A DNA stretch of 64,000 nt from Collimonas arenae (GCF_000786695.1 NZ_CP009962.1:2790001-2854000); one strand, 5' to 3'. Shown: positions 43,097 through 53,920, counted from the first letter of the stretch. Made by a program: numbers and translations. Notes: a model not told the origin generated them from the sequence alone.

Positions 43097-44491
43097 ATGT
43101 CAACAGTTGTAGAAAAAATAAACATGCAGACCCGATATCGCGGAACGACGGATATAGATCCGGTCTCCGTGGGATTCAAGGTAGATCAAGACGGTTTAAT
43201 CTTCTACAAAAATTCTCTGCTCTATTTTCCTCCGAAGGAACGCGGTGTTTTTCGACTATTGCTTCAAGCGTGGCCGGGAACCGTTTCAAAAGAGGATTTT
43301 GCCCACGGTGTATGGGCCGGTCACATGTCAGATGAAAGTCTCGCACGCTGCATAACACAACTGCGGCGCATGCTTTCCCATTTAGGCACGATACAGATCG
43401 ACTCTCTTTACGGTCGAGGATATCGCGCGATAATTTTGCCTGATCAAGCGAATCCCCCGAAGATTTCGCCGCCATCCGTACATTCTCGGATGCTTGAAAC
43501 GGCAAGAATTCAACCCGCATTGGCGGAGGCTTGCAATTACGCGCAACAATTGCTCGCTCATTGCTCATTGGAAACGCTTACCCAGGCAGAATCAATACTG
43601 ATAAAGGTCATTTCCCAGGCGCCTGGATACATGGCCGCAAAACTGACGTTAGCACAATGCATGGCCGACAAAATTAATTACGGCGTGGAAGTGGAGCAAT
43701 CATTGATCGACGATGGCCTGGCGTTGCTGGAATCGATGCATCTTGCTGCGCCTCAGACGCCAGGTTTGCAATCGCAAATAGCGCATCTGCTTGACAGCAA
43801 GTGGCACTTCGATGTAGCTCGGCTCAGGCATCAGCAAGCGTTGCGCATGTCGTCCAATGACGCTCTCACTTATTTTCATTACGGCCAGCATTTATTGGCA
43901 ATCAATGCCCCACTTGAAGCAGTAGACGCGTTTGATACTGCTCGCGAACTGAATCCATTCTCGCCAAATATATCCGTGATGCTAGCGCGCGCGTCGTCTC
44001 TTGCTAGCGGAGATCCGGTAAGCGCTGTGGCGCAAGCCCGTAGCACCTATACATCGCATCCAGAAAGTCCACAAGCCTATATGTATCTGTTGAGTACGTT
44101 GGCATTGATGGATCCACAGCCTGAAACTGCCTATGCAGCGCGTCAATTGGCGGTAACCCGCTCATCATGGGCAGGCGCATCCGGAATGATTTCCTACGCA
44201 CTTGCACGTTGCGGTGATCGTACCGGTGCATTGGAAATTATTGCAGCGCAATCGAAGGAAAATGCCGGCACCCGTGTAATGCATGGGGCAGCCTTGATCG
44301 CTCTAGGGCTGGTTGACGAGGCAATGGCACGGGTAAAGGAAGCCGCCAGCCTGGGTTGTGGATCATTGCCAATCTTACTGAACGCATTGGAATACGCGCC
44401 GCTTAAGCAACATCCAGAATATCCTTCCGTGCATGAAAAAGTGTTTTTTTATCTTCCGAAAAAACAAAAGCAAAAGCAAAAGCTGAACTGA
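43097..44491 (+). CDS. HilA/CadC-like winged-helix regulator with TPR domain (paralogue 2)
   Basis: 464 residues from ATG 43097; ATG 43124 would align with the start of the paralogue at 34978, and a TTG at 43055 is less likely. The winged helix (LYFPPKERGVFRLLLQAWPG, SDESLARCITQLRRMLSHLG, IDSLYGRGYRA) and the TPR-like part (AAKLTLAQCMADKI, SQIAHLLDSKWHFDVARLRH) match paralogue 1 throughout. It lies 450 bases before the first giant adhesin on the same strand and is the obvious candidate for its regulator. The last residues, KKQKQKQKLN, come from an AAAGCA-type repeat (44462-44485), a slippage-prone tail absent from the paralogue. Confidence 0.88.
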   Translation: MSTVVEKINMQTRYRGTTDIDPVSVGFKVDQDGLIFYKNSLLYFPPKERGVFRLLLQAWPGTVSKEDFAHGVWAGHMSDESLARCITQLRRMLSHLGTIQIDSLYGRGYRAIILPDQANPPKISPPSVHSRMLETARIQPALAEACNYAQQLLAHCSLETLTQAESILIKVISQAPGYMAAKLTLAQCMADKINYGVEVEQSLIDDGLALLESMHLAAPQTPGLQSQIAHLLDSKWHFDVARLRHQQALRMSSNDALTYFHYGQHLLAINAPLEAVDAFDTARELNPFSPNISVMLARASSLASGDPVSAVAQARSTYTSHPESPQAYMYLLSTLALMDPQPETAYAARQLAVTRSSWAGASGMISYALARCGDRTGALEIIAAQSKENAGTRVMHGAALIALGLVDEAMARVKEAASLGCGSLPILLNALEYAPLKQHPEYPSVHEKVFFYLPKKQKQKQKLN

Positions 44492-44943
44492 GAACGGGAG
44501 CTCTTTCGACAGCTTGAAACACGAGATTGGCAAGGTATCGGTCGTTGCCAATATTCAGTGGCTTTGCATCGACGAAAAGCAATTTCTTTCTTCCTCATCG
44601 AGCGATCTGCCCGATCTGCCTTTATCTCTTGCGAAGTGCGTGCAATTTCCGCCCGGAAACCCGCTTCCTTCGATGTGTGGCCAACATATAGCGCCACGAA
44701 ATGTATCTTCTTTTCATTCAAAAACAACAAATGCTTACGGCTTCCTGATGATTTAGTTAAGCATTGTTTAATTGTGTCACAAATAAAAAATTATTAGATA
44801 CATTACGACCAATCTGATCATTTTTACATTTATTGATTAATGTTTTCGTATGTAAAAGTCAGTGACGATTTTCGATGCAATGGTTTCATTGCTCGGTTGA
44901 AACCATTACATGCGGCATTCCTTCAAAAAGCAAGGTGATCAAA
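44492..44943 (+). repeat. Leader region of adhesin 1, duplicated at 55650-56073
   Basis: 450 bases with no gene. From about 44560 to 44950 it is closely similar to 55660-56073 (shared blocks include CGACGAAAAGCAATTTCTTT and ATTTTCGATGCAATGGTTT, and the ribosome site up to the ATG). The copy here leads into the adhesin start at 44944, so it probably contains the adhesin promoter and a long AT-rich 5' leader. Confidence 0.8.
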
Positions 44944-47900
44944 ATGAATAAAATTTTCAGAGTTATATGGAGTCAATCCACAGGTCAATTGTGTGTAGTA
45001 GGTGAGTTGGCGAAAACACGGGGAAAAGGCCGTGCTGCGGAATCGTCGATGTTTTCTCCACCCGGCACCTTGACAGGGGGATTATTCCAATTAAAAGCTC
45101 TGATAATTGCATTGGCCATGGCACTGCCTATGTCTGGATATGCCGGTACGATCTACAACTCCGCCGGCTCTGGTTGTGGCCCCACCTACACAGGTGCAGA
45201 TGGTACGACCTTTACGGCGCCTGGCTTAGCGGCTACGAATTATCAGACTGACGGCAACGGTTATTTCTCAACGGTTGCCGGTTGCGGAGCCACTGGAAAT
45301 AATCATCTTGCCGTAACTTTGTTCGGTGCGGGTACTCAGGTCACCGCGGACTACGGTACGGCATTGGGTTTTATGAGCATAGCAGGAAGTGTTGCGACAG
45401 CGGTCGGTACGCAAGCCAATGCTAGCGGCACCGATTCCGTCGCGGTCGGGGCGTTATCCATTGCTAGCGCCATCAATGCTTCCGCCTTCGGCAGGGGGGC
45501 TGCGGCCTCAGGCACGAATTCGGTGGCTCTCGGCGCCTACGCCAATGCGTCGGCGGCCAGCGATATCGCGATTGGATATCAAGCTAGCGCCACCACTGGT
45601 GCCAGCGCCATCGCGATCGGGTTAGGGGCCGTTGCTTCTTCACCTGTCGCCAACACTGGCGATAGTCTTGCGGTCGGGACGCAGGCGGGGGCTACTGGCC
45701 AGGACTCTACTGCAATCGGCGGCCAGACCACCGCTACCGCCACCAATGCCATCGCCATAGGCAATAACGGCACGACCGCCACCGGAACGGGCGCCATCGT
45801 CATCGGCGTCGGGGCTAGTTCTACAGGGACCAGTTCAACAGCCTTAGGCACTAACAGCAGCGCTACGGCGAATTACGCGACTGCATTGGGCGGCACAGGC
45901 GCCGCCGCTACCATTGCCTCCGGTATAGGTGCCACGGCAATCGGCGCGAATGCGACCGCAGGCGCAGCGGCCGCGGCGCCAAATTCGATCGCCATCGGCG
46001 GCCAGTCAGCTGTCGCCGCGGCAAACACTTCAGGCATTGCGATAGGGCGCGGCGCCACAGTCAACGGCGCCTTTGGCATAGCACAGGGGGACGGTATTGT
46101 TACCGGCGCGACCGGCCAGAACGTCGCGATCGGCTCTTCCGGCACGACTTCCAATTCCGGCACGGCTGCAGGCGGTGCTGTGGCAATCGGCCGCGGTCAA
46201 AAGGCCACGGGGAATGGTGCGGTGGCGATCGGTGATCCGAATGTATCGAATGGTACAGGTGCTGTGGCGATGGGGGCAAATAACATTGCAGCTGGCGATA
46301 CGGGTGGCGCTACTGCTGCCAATGGCGCCGTTGCAATAGGTAGCGGTAATAATGCAATCGGCCAGGGGTCGGTAGCGCTGGGTAACAACAGTACGGCGTC
46401 GGTCGCTGGAGGGTTGGCGTTGGGCGATACCGCTGCTGCGAAGGGTGCTAACGGGGTGGCGTTGGGCTCGGGGGCGACAGCAAACAATGCGAACGACGTG
46501 GCGCTGGGGAATGGTTCGATTACAGCAGCGCCGAACCCGACGGCGACGGGGACTGTAGGCGGTGTGACGTACAACTATGCGGGTACGACGCCGACGAGCG
46601 TGGTGAGCGTGGGTGCGCCGGGCTCCGAGCGCCAGGTAACGAACGTGGCAGCGGGCCGGGTGACGGCGACGAGCACGGACGCAATCAACGGTTCGCAGCT
46701 GTTTGCCACGAATACGGCCATCAATAGCCTGTCAACCTCTGCATCGACGGGCCTGAGCACGACAAATAGCAATGTGGCCTCGTTGTCAACTTCGACCTCG
46801 ACAGGTCTGAGCACAACGAACAGCAACGTGGCATCGCTGTCGACCTCGACCTCAACAGGTCTGAGCACCACCAACAGCAACGTGACTTCGCTGTCGACCT
46901 CAACCTCAACAGGTTTGAGCACAACGAATAGCAACGTGGCATCGCTGTCGACTTCAACTTCGACTGGTCTGAGCACCACCAACAGCAACGTGACTTCGCT
47001 GTCGACCTCAACCTCAACAGGTTTGAGCACAACGAATAGCAACGTGGCATCGCTGTCGACTTCAACTTCGACTGGCCTGAGCACCACCAACAGCAACGTG
47101 ACTTCGCTGTCAACTTCGACGTCGACTGGCATCACGTCGCTATCGACGGGCTTGAGCACGACCAATAGCAATGTCATTTCGTTGTCGACCTCGACCTCCA
47201 CTGCAATCAGTGCCGCGAAGACGCGCTATTACAGCGTGAACGACAATGGTACGCAACAAGGAAATTACAATAACACCGGCGCAACGGGTATCAACGCACT
47301 GGCTGCTGGCACGAATGCAACGGCGGCAGGCGCCAGCGCGGTAGCGGTGGGCGATGGTTCGACCGCCAGCGCGAACGGAGCGGTCGCGGTTGGTCAGAAT
47401 GCGACGGCGAGCAATGCGAATGCGGTTGCATTGGGTTCCAGCTCGGTGACAGCTGCGGCAAATCCGACGGCTACAGGGACGATTGGCGGTGTGACGTACA
47501 ACTATGCAGGCACAACGCCAGCAAGCGTTGTGAGTGTCGGTGCGCCAGGTTCTGAGCGCCAGGTGACCAACGTGGCGGCGGGCCAGGTAACGGCCACGAG
47601 CACGGATGCAATCAACGGCTCACAGTTGTTTGCCACGAATACTGCGATCAATAGTCTGTCGACTTCGACATCAACGGGCTTGAGTACAACTAACAGCAAC
47701 GTGGCATCACTGTCGACTTCCGCCTCGACCGGTATCACTTCGCTGTCGACAGGCCTGAGCACCACCAACAGCAATGTGGCATCGTTGTCGACTTCGACAT
47801 CAACGGGCTTGAGTACAACTAACAGCAACGTGGCATCACTGTCGACTTCCGCCTCGACCGGTATCACTTCGCTGTCGACGGGCTTGAGCACGACCAATAG

Positions 47901-50900
47901 CAATGTGACGTCGTTGTCGACTTCGACTTCCACGGCAATCAGTGCCGCGAAGACGCGCTATTACAGTGTGAACGACAACGGTACACAGCAGGGCAACTAC
48001 AACAATGACGGCGCGACGGGTGTCAACGCACTGGCTGCAGGTACTAATGCGACGGCGGCAGGCGCCAGCGCGGTAGCGGTGGGCGATAGCTCAACGGCCA
48101 GCGCGAGCGGAGCGGTCGCGGTTGGTCAGAATGCGACGGCGAGCAATGCGAATGCGGTTGCACTGGGCTCCGGATCGGTGACCGCTGCGGCAAATCCGAC
48201 GGCGACAGGGACAATTGGCGGGGTGACATACAACTACGCCGGCACGACGCCGGCGAGTGTGGTGAGTGTCGGTGCACCGGGTTCTGAGCGCCAGGTGACC
48301 AACGTGGCGGCAGGTCAGGTGACTGCCACGAGTACGGATGCGATCAACGGCTCGCAGCTGTTTGCCACGAATACGGCGATCAATAGTCTGTCGACTTCGA
48401 CATCAACGGGCTTGAGTACAACTAACAGCAACGTGGCATCACTGTCGACTTCCGCCTCGACCGGTATCACTTCGTTGTCGACAGGCCTGAGCACAACGAA
48501 TAGCAACGTCACATCGCTGTCTACCTCAGCGTCGACTGGTATTACGTCGCTATCGACGGGCTTGAGCACGACCAATAGCAATGTGACGTCGTTGTCGACT
48601 TCGACTTCCACGGCAATCAGTGCCGCGAAGACGCACTATTACAGTGTGAACGACAACGGTACACAGCAGGGCAACTACAACAATGACGGTGCGACGGGCG
48701 TCAACGCGCTGGCTGCGGGCACGAATGCGACGGCAGCAGGCGCCAGCGCGGTAGCGGTGGGTGACGGTTCAACCGCCAGCGCGAATGGTGCAGTCGCTGT
48801 TGGTCAGAACGCGACGGCGAGCAATGCGAATGCGGTTGCACTGGGTTCCGGCTCGGTGACAGCTGCGTCGAATCCGACGGCGACAGGGACGATTGGCGGT
48901 GTGACGTACAACTATGCAGGCACAACGCCAGCAAGCGTTGTGAGTGTCGGTGCGCCAGGTTCTGAGCGCCAGGTGACCAACGTGGCGGCGGGCCAGGTAA
49001 CGGCCACGAGCACGGATGCAATCAACGGCTCACAGTTGTTTGCCACGAATACTGCGATCAATAGTCTGTCGACTTCGACATCGACAGGCCTGAGCACCAC
49101 CAACAGCAACGTGACTTCGCTGTCGACCTCGACCTCGACAGGTTTGAGTACCACAAATAGCAACGTGACTTCGCTGTCAACTTCGACGTCGACTGGCATT
49201 ACGTCACTATCGACGGGCTTGAGCACGACTAATAGCAATGTGACGTCGTTGTCGACTTCGACTTCCACGGCAATCAGTGCCGCGAAGACGCGCTATTACA
49301 GTGTGAACGACAACGGTACACAGCAGGGCAACTACAACAACGACGGCGCGACGGGCATCAATGCACTGGCTGCGGGCACGAATGCGACGGCAGCTGGCGC
49401 CAGCGCGGTAGCGATGGGTGACGGTTCGACCGCCAGCGCGAACGGAGCGGTCGCGGTTGGTCAGAACGCGACGGCGAGCAATGCGAATGCGGTTGCACTG
49501 GGTTCCGGCTCGGTGACAGCTGCGGCAAATCCGACCGCGACAGGGGCGATTGGCGGCGTGACGTACAACTATGCAGGCACGACCCCGGCGAGCGTGGTGA
49601 GCGTCGGTGCGCCAGGTTCTGAACGCCAGGTGACCAACGTGGCGGCAGGCCAGGTAACGGCCACGAGCACGGATGCGATCAACGGCTCACAGTTGTTTGC
49701 CACGAATACGGCGATCAATAGTCTGTCGACTTCGACATCAACGGGCTTGAGTACAACTAACAGCAACGTGGCATCACTGTCGACTTCCGCCTCGACCGGT
49801 ATCACTTCGCTGTCGACAGGCCTGAGCACAACGAATAGCAACGTCACATCGCTGTCTACCTCAGCGTCGACTGGTATTACGTCGCTATCAACAGGCTTGA
49901 GCACGACCAATAGCAATGTAACTTCGTTGTCGACTTCAACTTCCACGGCAATCAGTGCCGCAAAGACACACTATTACAGTGTGAACGACAACGGTACACA
50001 GCAGGGTAACTACAACAACGACGGCGCGACGGGCATCAACGCACTGGCTGCTGGCACGAATGCGACGGCGGCAGGCGCCAGCGCGGTAGCGGTGGGCGAT
50101 GGTTCGACCGCCAGCGCGAATGGTGCAGTCGCTGTTGGTCAGAACGCGACGGCGAGCAATGCGAATGCGGTTGCACTGGGTTCCGGCTCGGTGACCGCTG
50201 TGGCAAATCCGACGGCTACGGGGACGATTGGCGGCGTGACGTACAACTATGCAGGCACAACGCCGGCAAGCGTGGTGAGCGTGGGTGCGCCAGGCTCCGA
50301 GCGCCAGGTGACCAACGTGGCAGCAGGTCAGGTAACGGCGACGAGCACGGATGCAATCAACGGCTCGCAGCTGTTTGCCACGAATACGGCGATCAATAGT
50401 CTGTCGACTTCGACATCAACGGGCTTGAGTACAACTAACAACAACGTGGCATCACTGTCGACTTCCGCCTCGACCGGTATCACTTCGCTGTCGACAGGCC
50501 TGAGCACAACGAATAGCAACGTCACATCACTGTCTACCTCAGCGTCGACTGGTATTACGTCGCTATCGACGGGCTTGAGCACGACCAATAGCAATGTGAC
50601 GTCGTTGTCGACTTCGACTTCCACGGCAATCAGTGCCGCGAAGACACACTATTACAGTGTAAACGACAACGGTACACAGCAGGGTAACTACAACAACGAC
50701 GGCGCAACGGGCATCAACGCACTGGCTGCAGGCACGAATGCGACGGCGGCAGGCGCCAGCGCGGTAGCGGTGGGCGATGGTTCGACCGCCAGCGCGAACG
50801 GAGCGGTCGCGGTTGGTCAGAATGCGACGGCCGGCAATGTGAATGCGGTCGCACTGGGTTCCGGCTCGGTGACCGCTGCGGCAAATCCGACAGCGACAGG

Positions 50901-53838
50901 GGCAATTGGCGGCGTGACGTACAACTACGCCGGTACGACGCCGGCGAGCGTGGTGAGCGTCGGTGCGCCAGGTTCTGAGCGCCAGGTGACCAACGTGGCA
51001 GCAGGTCAGGTGACGGCCACGAGCACGGATGCAATTAACGGCTCGCAGCTGTTTGCCACAAATACGGCGATCAATAGTCTGTCGACTTCGACATCAACAG
51101 GTTTGAGCACAACGAACAGCAACGTGGCATCACTGTCGACAGGGTTGAGCACGACCAACAGTAATGTGACGTCGTTGTCGACTTCGACTTCCACGGCAAT
51201 CAATGCCGCAAAGACACACTATTACAGTGTGAACGACAACGGTACACAGCAGGGCAACTACAACAATGACGGTGCGACGGGCGTCAACGCACTGGCTGCA
51301 GGCACGAATGCGACGGCGGCAGGCGCCAGCGCGGTAGCGGTGGGCGACAGCTCAACGGCCAGCGCGAGCGGAGCGGTCGCGGTTGGTCAGAATGCGACGG
51401 CCGGCAATGTGAATGCGGTTGCACTTGGTTCCGGCTCGGTGACCGCTGCGGCAAATCCGACGGCGACAGGGACGATTGGTGGCGTGACGTACAACTATGC
51501 AGGCACGACCCCAGCGAGCGTGGTGAGCGTGGGTGCACCGGGTTCTGAGCGCCAGGTGACTAACGTGGCAGCAGGTCAGGTAACGGCCACAAGTACGGAT
51601 GCGATCAACGGCTCGCAGCTGTTTGCCACGAATACGGCGATCAATAGTTTGTCGACCTCAACCTCAACGGGTCTGAGTACGACCAACAGCAATGTGGCCT
51701 CGCTGTCGACAGGCCTGAGCACGACCAATAGCAACGTCACGTCGCTATCGACTGGCATTACGTCGCTATCGACTGGCATTACGTCGCTATCGACCGGCTT
51801 GAGTACGACCAATAGTAATGTGGCGTCGTTGTCGACCTCGACGTCCACAGCGATCAATGCCGCAAAGACACACTATTACAGTGTGAATGATAACGGTACG
51901 CAGCAGGGCAACTACAACAACGACGGCGCGACGGGTGTCAACGCACTGGCTGCAGGTACGAATGCCACGGCAGCAGGCGCCAGCGCGGTAGCGGTGGGCG
52001 ATGGTTCTACCGCCAGCGCGAACGGTGCGGTCGCGGTGGGTCAGAATGCGACGGCTGGCAATGTGAATACGGTTGCACTGGGAGTGGGTGCACAGGCGAC
52101 AGGTAGCAATTCTATTGCTCAGGGAACCGGTGCAATCGCAAATTCAACCGGTGCAATCGCCATCGGCCAAAGCGCGACGGCGACTGGCGGTCAGGCTGTA
52201 TCGATCGGCGTCGGCAATACCGCCAGCGGCAACGGCGCGGTAGCGATTGGTGATCCGAACACAGCGACGGGAACAGGGGCAGTGGCGATGGGCGCGAATA
52301 ACACGGCCACCGGTCAGGGCGCAATTGCTCTTGGGAACAGCAGCAGTGCGGTCGGGCAGGGCGCTGTCGCATTGGGTAACAACTCAATGGCAAACGCTGC
52401 CGGTGCACTGGCCTTCGGCGATACGGCAACGGCTAACAATGCCGGCGATGTGGCGCTGGGTTCGGGTTCGGTCACGGCAGCAGCGGTAGGGACACCAAGT
52501 GCGGTAATCAACGGCACCACCTACAACTTTGCCGGCGCCACACCGACGTCAACGGTCAGCGTAGGCAGCGTAGGCAACGAGCGTACCATCACGAATGTCG
52601 CAGCCGGCCGGCTCAGCGCCACAAGTACCGATGCCGTCAACGGTTCGCAGTTGAGCGCGACCAACACCGCCGTGAACAACATTAGCAATACTGTCAACAA
52701 TATCAGTAACGGTGGAGGCATCAAATATTTCCATGCCAACTCCACCGATCCGGACAGCATTGCGGTTGGCGCCAATAGCGTGGCGATCGGCCCCAACGCA
52801 GTTTCCAGCATCGCCAATTCGGTGGCGCTGGGCGCCAACGCGACGACGGCAGCGGCGGTCGCCGTGAGTTCCGTGACAGTGGGGATGACTACCTTCGGCA
52901 CCTTCGCTGGTAGTACGCCAGTCGGCGTGGTCAGCGTCGGTTCTGCCGGCGCGGCGCGCCAGGTGACGAACGTGGCGGCAGGTCAGATCACGGCAACCAG
53001 CACCGACGCAGTGAATGGCAGCCAGTTATATTCGGTGGCCAGCGAACTGAATACCGCGATCACCAACATCTCGAATTTGTCCACCGGACTCAGCACCACT
53101 AACAGTACTCTGGGAGGCCTGTCGACGACAATCAACAATGCCGGCGGCAATGCGCCGGTGACATCCAGCGAAGGCAGCAAGTTTGTCGGCGGCGTGGGAG
53201 CGGCAGGTAGCAATTCGCTTGCGGTAGGTACCAATGCCACGGCTACCGGCCAGAACTCGACTGCCACTGGTCAGGGCGCTATGGCGAATGCTGCAGCCAC
53301 AACGGCGAATGGTGCAGGGGCGTCTGCCACAGCCGCCAACGCTACTGCGGTTGGGGCCGGGACCCAGGCGACGGCGAACAATTCGGTGGCGTTAGGCGCC
53401 AATTCGGTGGCCAACCAGGCAAATAGCGTCTCAGTCGGCTCCGCCGGCAATGAACGCACCATCACGAACGTTGCCGCTGGTGTGAGCCCTACCGACGGCG
53501 TCAATGTGTCACAGTTGACCTCTGGCCTAGGTGATGCGGTAACGCAAGCCAACCAATACACCAATGGAATTGCAATGCAATTGCAGAACAACATTAACGA
53601 TGTCGCTAAGAAGGCTTATGCCGGTGTAGCCGCGGCAATGTCGTTGGAAAGTGCGCCATATGTACCGGGAAAATGGACGTACGCCGCAGGTGTCGGTTAC
53701 TACCAAAACCAAAGTGCACTCGGTATATCGTTGCGTAGAACCTCAGACAATGCTCAATGGAGCATCTCGGGCGGAATTTCTGGCACAACTTATGGTGGTG
53801 TAGCAGCACGAGTCGGTATCTCAGGAGTGCTTCATTGA
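44944..53838 (+). CDS. Giant trimeric autotransporter adhesin 1 (YadA/Hia family)
   Basis: 2964 residues from ATG 44944, which begins an extended signal peptide region (MNKIFRVIWSQSTGQLCVVG, then ELAKTRGKG) and a hydrophobic core (LIIALAMALPMSGYA). The passenger has YadA head repeats with AVALG/AIAIG-type motifs (about residues 120-520), then eight stalk modules, each with a coiled-coil part rich in STTNSNV, a YYSVNDNGTQQGNYNN block, head-type repeats, a GGVTYNYAGTTPASVVSVG block and a neck motif (ERQVTNVAAGQVTATSTDAI). The C-terminus (QYTNGIAMQLQNNINDVAKK, then YAGVAAAMSLESAP) is the YadA membrane anchor ending in VLH. It trimerises in the outer membrane and mediates adhesion. The neighbouring TpgA-like proteins probably assist it. 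Confidence 0.95.
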   Translation: MNKIFRVIWSQSTGQLCVVGELAKTRGKGRAAESSMFSPPGTLTGGLFQLKALIIALAMALPMSGYAGTIYNSAGSGCGPTYTGADGTTFTAPGLAATNYQTDGNGYFSTVAGCGATGNNHLAVTLFGAGTQVTADYGTALGFMSIAGSVATAVGTQANASGTDSVAVGALSIASAINASAFGRGAAASGTNSVALGAYANASAASDIAIGYQASATTGASAIAIGLGAVASSPVANTGDSLAVGTQAGATGQDSTAIGGQTTATATNAIAIGNNGTTATGTGAIVIGVGASSTGTSSTALGTNSSATANYATALGGTGAAATIASGIGATAIGANATAGAAAAAPNSIAIGGQSAVAAANTSGIAIGRGATVNGAFGIAQGDGIVTGATGQNVAIGSSGTTSNSGTAAGGAVAIGRGQKATGNGAVAIGDPNVSNGTGAVAMGANNIAAGDTGGATAANGAVAIGSGNNAIGQGSVALGNNSTASVAGGLALGDTAAAKGANGVALGSGATANNANDVALGNGSITAAPNPTATGTVGGVTYNYAGTTPTSVVSVGAPGSERQVTNVAAGRVTATSTDAINGSQLFATNTAINSLSTSASTGLSTTNSNVASLSTSTSTGLSTTNSNVASLSTSTSTGLSTTNSNVTSLSTSTSTGLSTTNSNVASLSTSTSTGLSTTNSNVTSLSTSTSTGLSTTNSNVASLSTSTSTGLSTTNSNVTSLSTSTSTGITSLSTGLSTTNSNVISLSTSTSTAISAAKTRYYSVNDNGTQQGNYNNTGATGINALAAGTNATAAGASAVAVGDGSTASANGAVAVGQNATASNANAVALGSSSVTAAANPTATGTIGGVTYNYAGTTPASVVSVGAPGSERQVTNVAAGQVTATSTDAINGSQLFATNTAINSLSTSTSTGLSTTNSNVASLSTSASTGITSLSTGLSTTNSNVASLSTSTSTGLSTTNSNVASLSTSASTGITSLSTGLSTTNSNVTSLSTSTSTAISAAKTRYYSVNDNGTQQGNYNNDGATGVNALAAGTNATAAGASAVAVGDSSTASASGAVAVGQNATASNANAVALGSGSVTAAANPTATGTIGGVTYNYAGTTPASVVSVGAPGSERQVTNVAAGQVTATSTDAINGSQLFATNTAINSLSTSTSTGLSTTNSNVASLSTSASTGITSLSTGLSTTNSNVTSLSTSASTGITSLSTGLSTTNSNVTSLSTSTSTAISAAKTHYYSVNDNGTQQGNYNNDGATGVNALAAGTNATAAGASAVAVGDGSTASANGAVAVGQNATASNANAVALGSGSVTAASNPTATGTIGGVTYNYAGTTPASVVSVGAPGSERQVTNVAAGQVTATSTDAINGSQLFATNTAINSLSTSTSTGLSTTNSNVTSLSTSTSTGLSTTNSNVTSLSTSTSTGITSLSTGLSTTNSNVTSLSTSTSTAISAAKTRYYSVNDNGTQQGNYNNDGATGINALAAGTNATAAGASAVAMGDGSTASANGAVAVGQNATASNANAVALGSGSVTAAANPTATGAIGGVTYNYAGTTPASVVSVGAPGSERQVTNVAAGQVTATSTDAINGSQLFATNTAINSLSTSTSTGLSTTNSNVASLSTSASTGITSLSTGLSTTNSNVTSLSTSASTGITSLSTGLSTTNSNVTSLSTSTSTAISAAKTHYYSVNDNGTQQGNYNNDGATGINALAAGTNATAAGASAVAVGDGSTASANGAVAVGQNATASNANAVALGSGSVTAVANPTATGTIGGVTYNYAGTTPASVVSVGAPGSERQVTNVAAGQVTATSTDAINGSQLFATNTAINSLSTSTSTGLSTTNNNVASLSTSASTGITSLSTGLSTTNSNVTSLSTSASTGITSLSTGLSTTNSNVTSLSTSTSTAISAAKTHYYSVNDNGTQQGNYNNDGATGINALAAGTNATAAGASAVAVGDGSTASANGAVAVGQNATAGNVNAVALGSGSVTAAANPTATGAIGGVTYNYAGTTPASVVSVGAPGSERQVTNVAAGQVTATSTDAINGSQLFATNTAINSLSTSTSTGLSTTNSNVASLSTGLSTTNSNVTSLSTSTSTAINAAKTHYYSVNDNGTQQGNYNNDGATGVNALAAGTNATAAGASAVAVGDSSTASASGAVAVGQNATAGNVNAVALGSGSVTAAANPTATGTIGGVTYNYAGTTPASVVSVGAPGSERQVTNVAAGQVTATSTDAINGSQLFATNTAINSLSTSTSTGLSTTNSNVASLSTGLSTTNSNVTSLSTGITSLSTGITSLSTGLSTTNSNVASLSTSTSTAINAAKTHYYSVNDNGTQQGNYNNDGATGVNALAAGTNATAAGASAVAVGDGSTASANGAVAVGQNATAGNVNTVALGVGAQATGSNSIAQGTGAIANSTGAIAIGQSATATGGQAVSIGVGNTASGNGAVAIGDPNTATGTGAVAMGANNTATGQGAIALGNSSSAVGQGAVALGNNSMANAAGALAFGDTATANNAGDVALGSGSVTAAAVGTPSAVINGTTYNFAGATPTSTVSVGSVGNERTITNVAAGRLSATSTDAVNGSQLSATNTAVNNISNTVNNISNGGGIKYFHANSTDPDSIAVGANSVAIGPNAVSSIANSVALGANATTAAAVAVSSVTVGMTTFGTFAGSTPVGVVSVGSAGAARQVTNVAAGQITATSTDAVNGSQLYSVASELNTAITNISNLSTGLSTTNSTLGGLSTTINNAGGNAPVTSSEGSKFVGGVGAAGSNSLAVGTNATATGQNSTATGQGAMANAAATTANGAGASATAANATAVGAGTQATANNSVALGANSVANQANSVSVGSAGNERTITNVAAGVSPTDGVNVSQLTSGLGDAVTQANQYTNGIAMQLQNNINDVAKKAYAGVAAAMSLESAPYVPGKWTYAAGVGYYQNQSALGISLRRTSDNAQWSISGGISGTTYGGVAARVGISGVLH
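46690..52080 (+). repeat. Eight tandem stalk modules in adhesin 1 (570-732 bp each)
   Basis: The marker AAGACxCxCTATTACAGxGTG recurs at about 47218, 47950, 48628, 49285, 49964, 50641, 51211 and 51865, giving periods of 732, 678, 657, 679, 677, 570 and 654 bases. The length differences come from the number of LSTTNSNV stalk sub-repeats (18 residues each where they alternate). Copies are similar but mostly not identical. Confidence 0.9.
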
Positions 53839-53855
53839 GTAAAAATACATATGGG

Positions 53856-53880
53856 GATAGGCGCACAAGTGCGTCTTATC
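53856..53880 (+). terminator. Hairpin after adhesin 1
   Basis: GATAGGCGCAC and GTGCGTCTTATC form an imperfect stem with an AA loop just after the adhesin stop. There is no T-run, so it may be a weak terminator or an mRNA 3' hairpin before the TpgA-like gene at 53921. Confidence 0.35.
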
Positions 53881-53920
53881 TGCTTTCTGATCAATCTGAT
53901 CAATTTACCAAGGAGTGATG

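Noticed and set aside
42757..43335. 192-codon ORF overlapping the second HilA-like gene
   Set aside because: It begins inside the mobile repeat and its second half is a frame-shifted reading of the regulator.
45579..53594. Many antisense open frames inside adhesin 1 encoding VEVEVDNDVTLLLVVLKPVD-like repeats
   Set aside because: They are translations of the adhesin repeats on the other strand and recur with each module; the adhesin frame is the real one. The same holds for 57421-63933 in adhesin 2.
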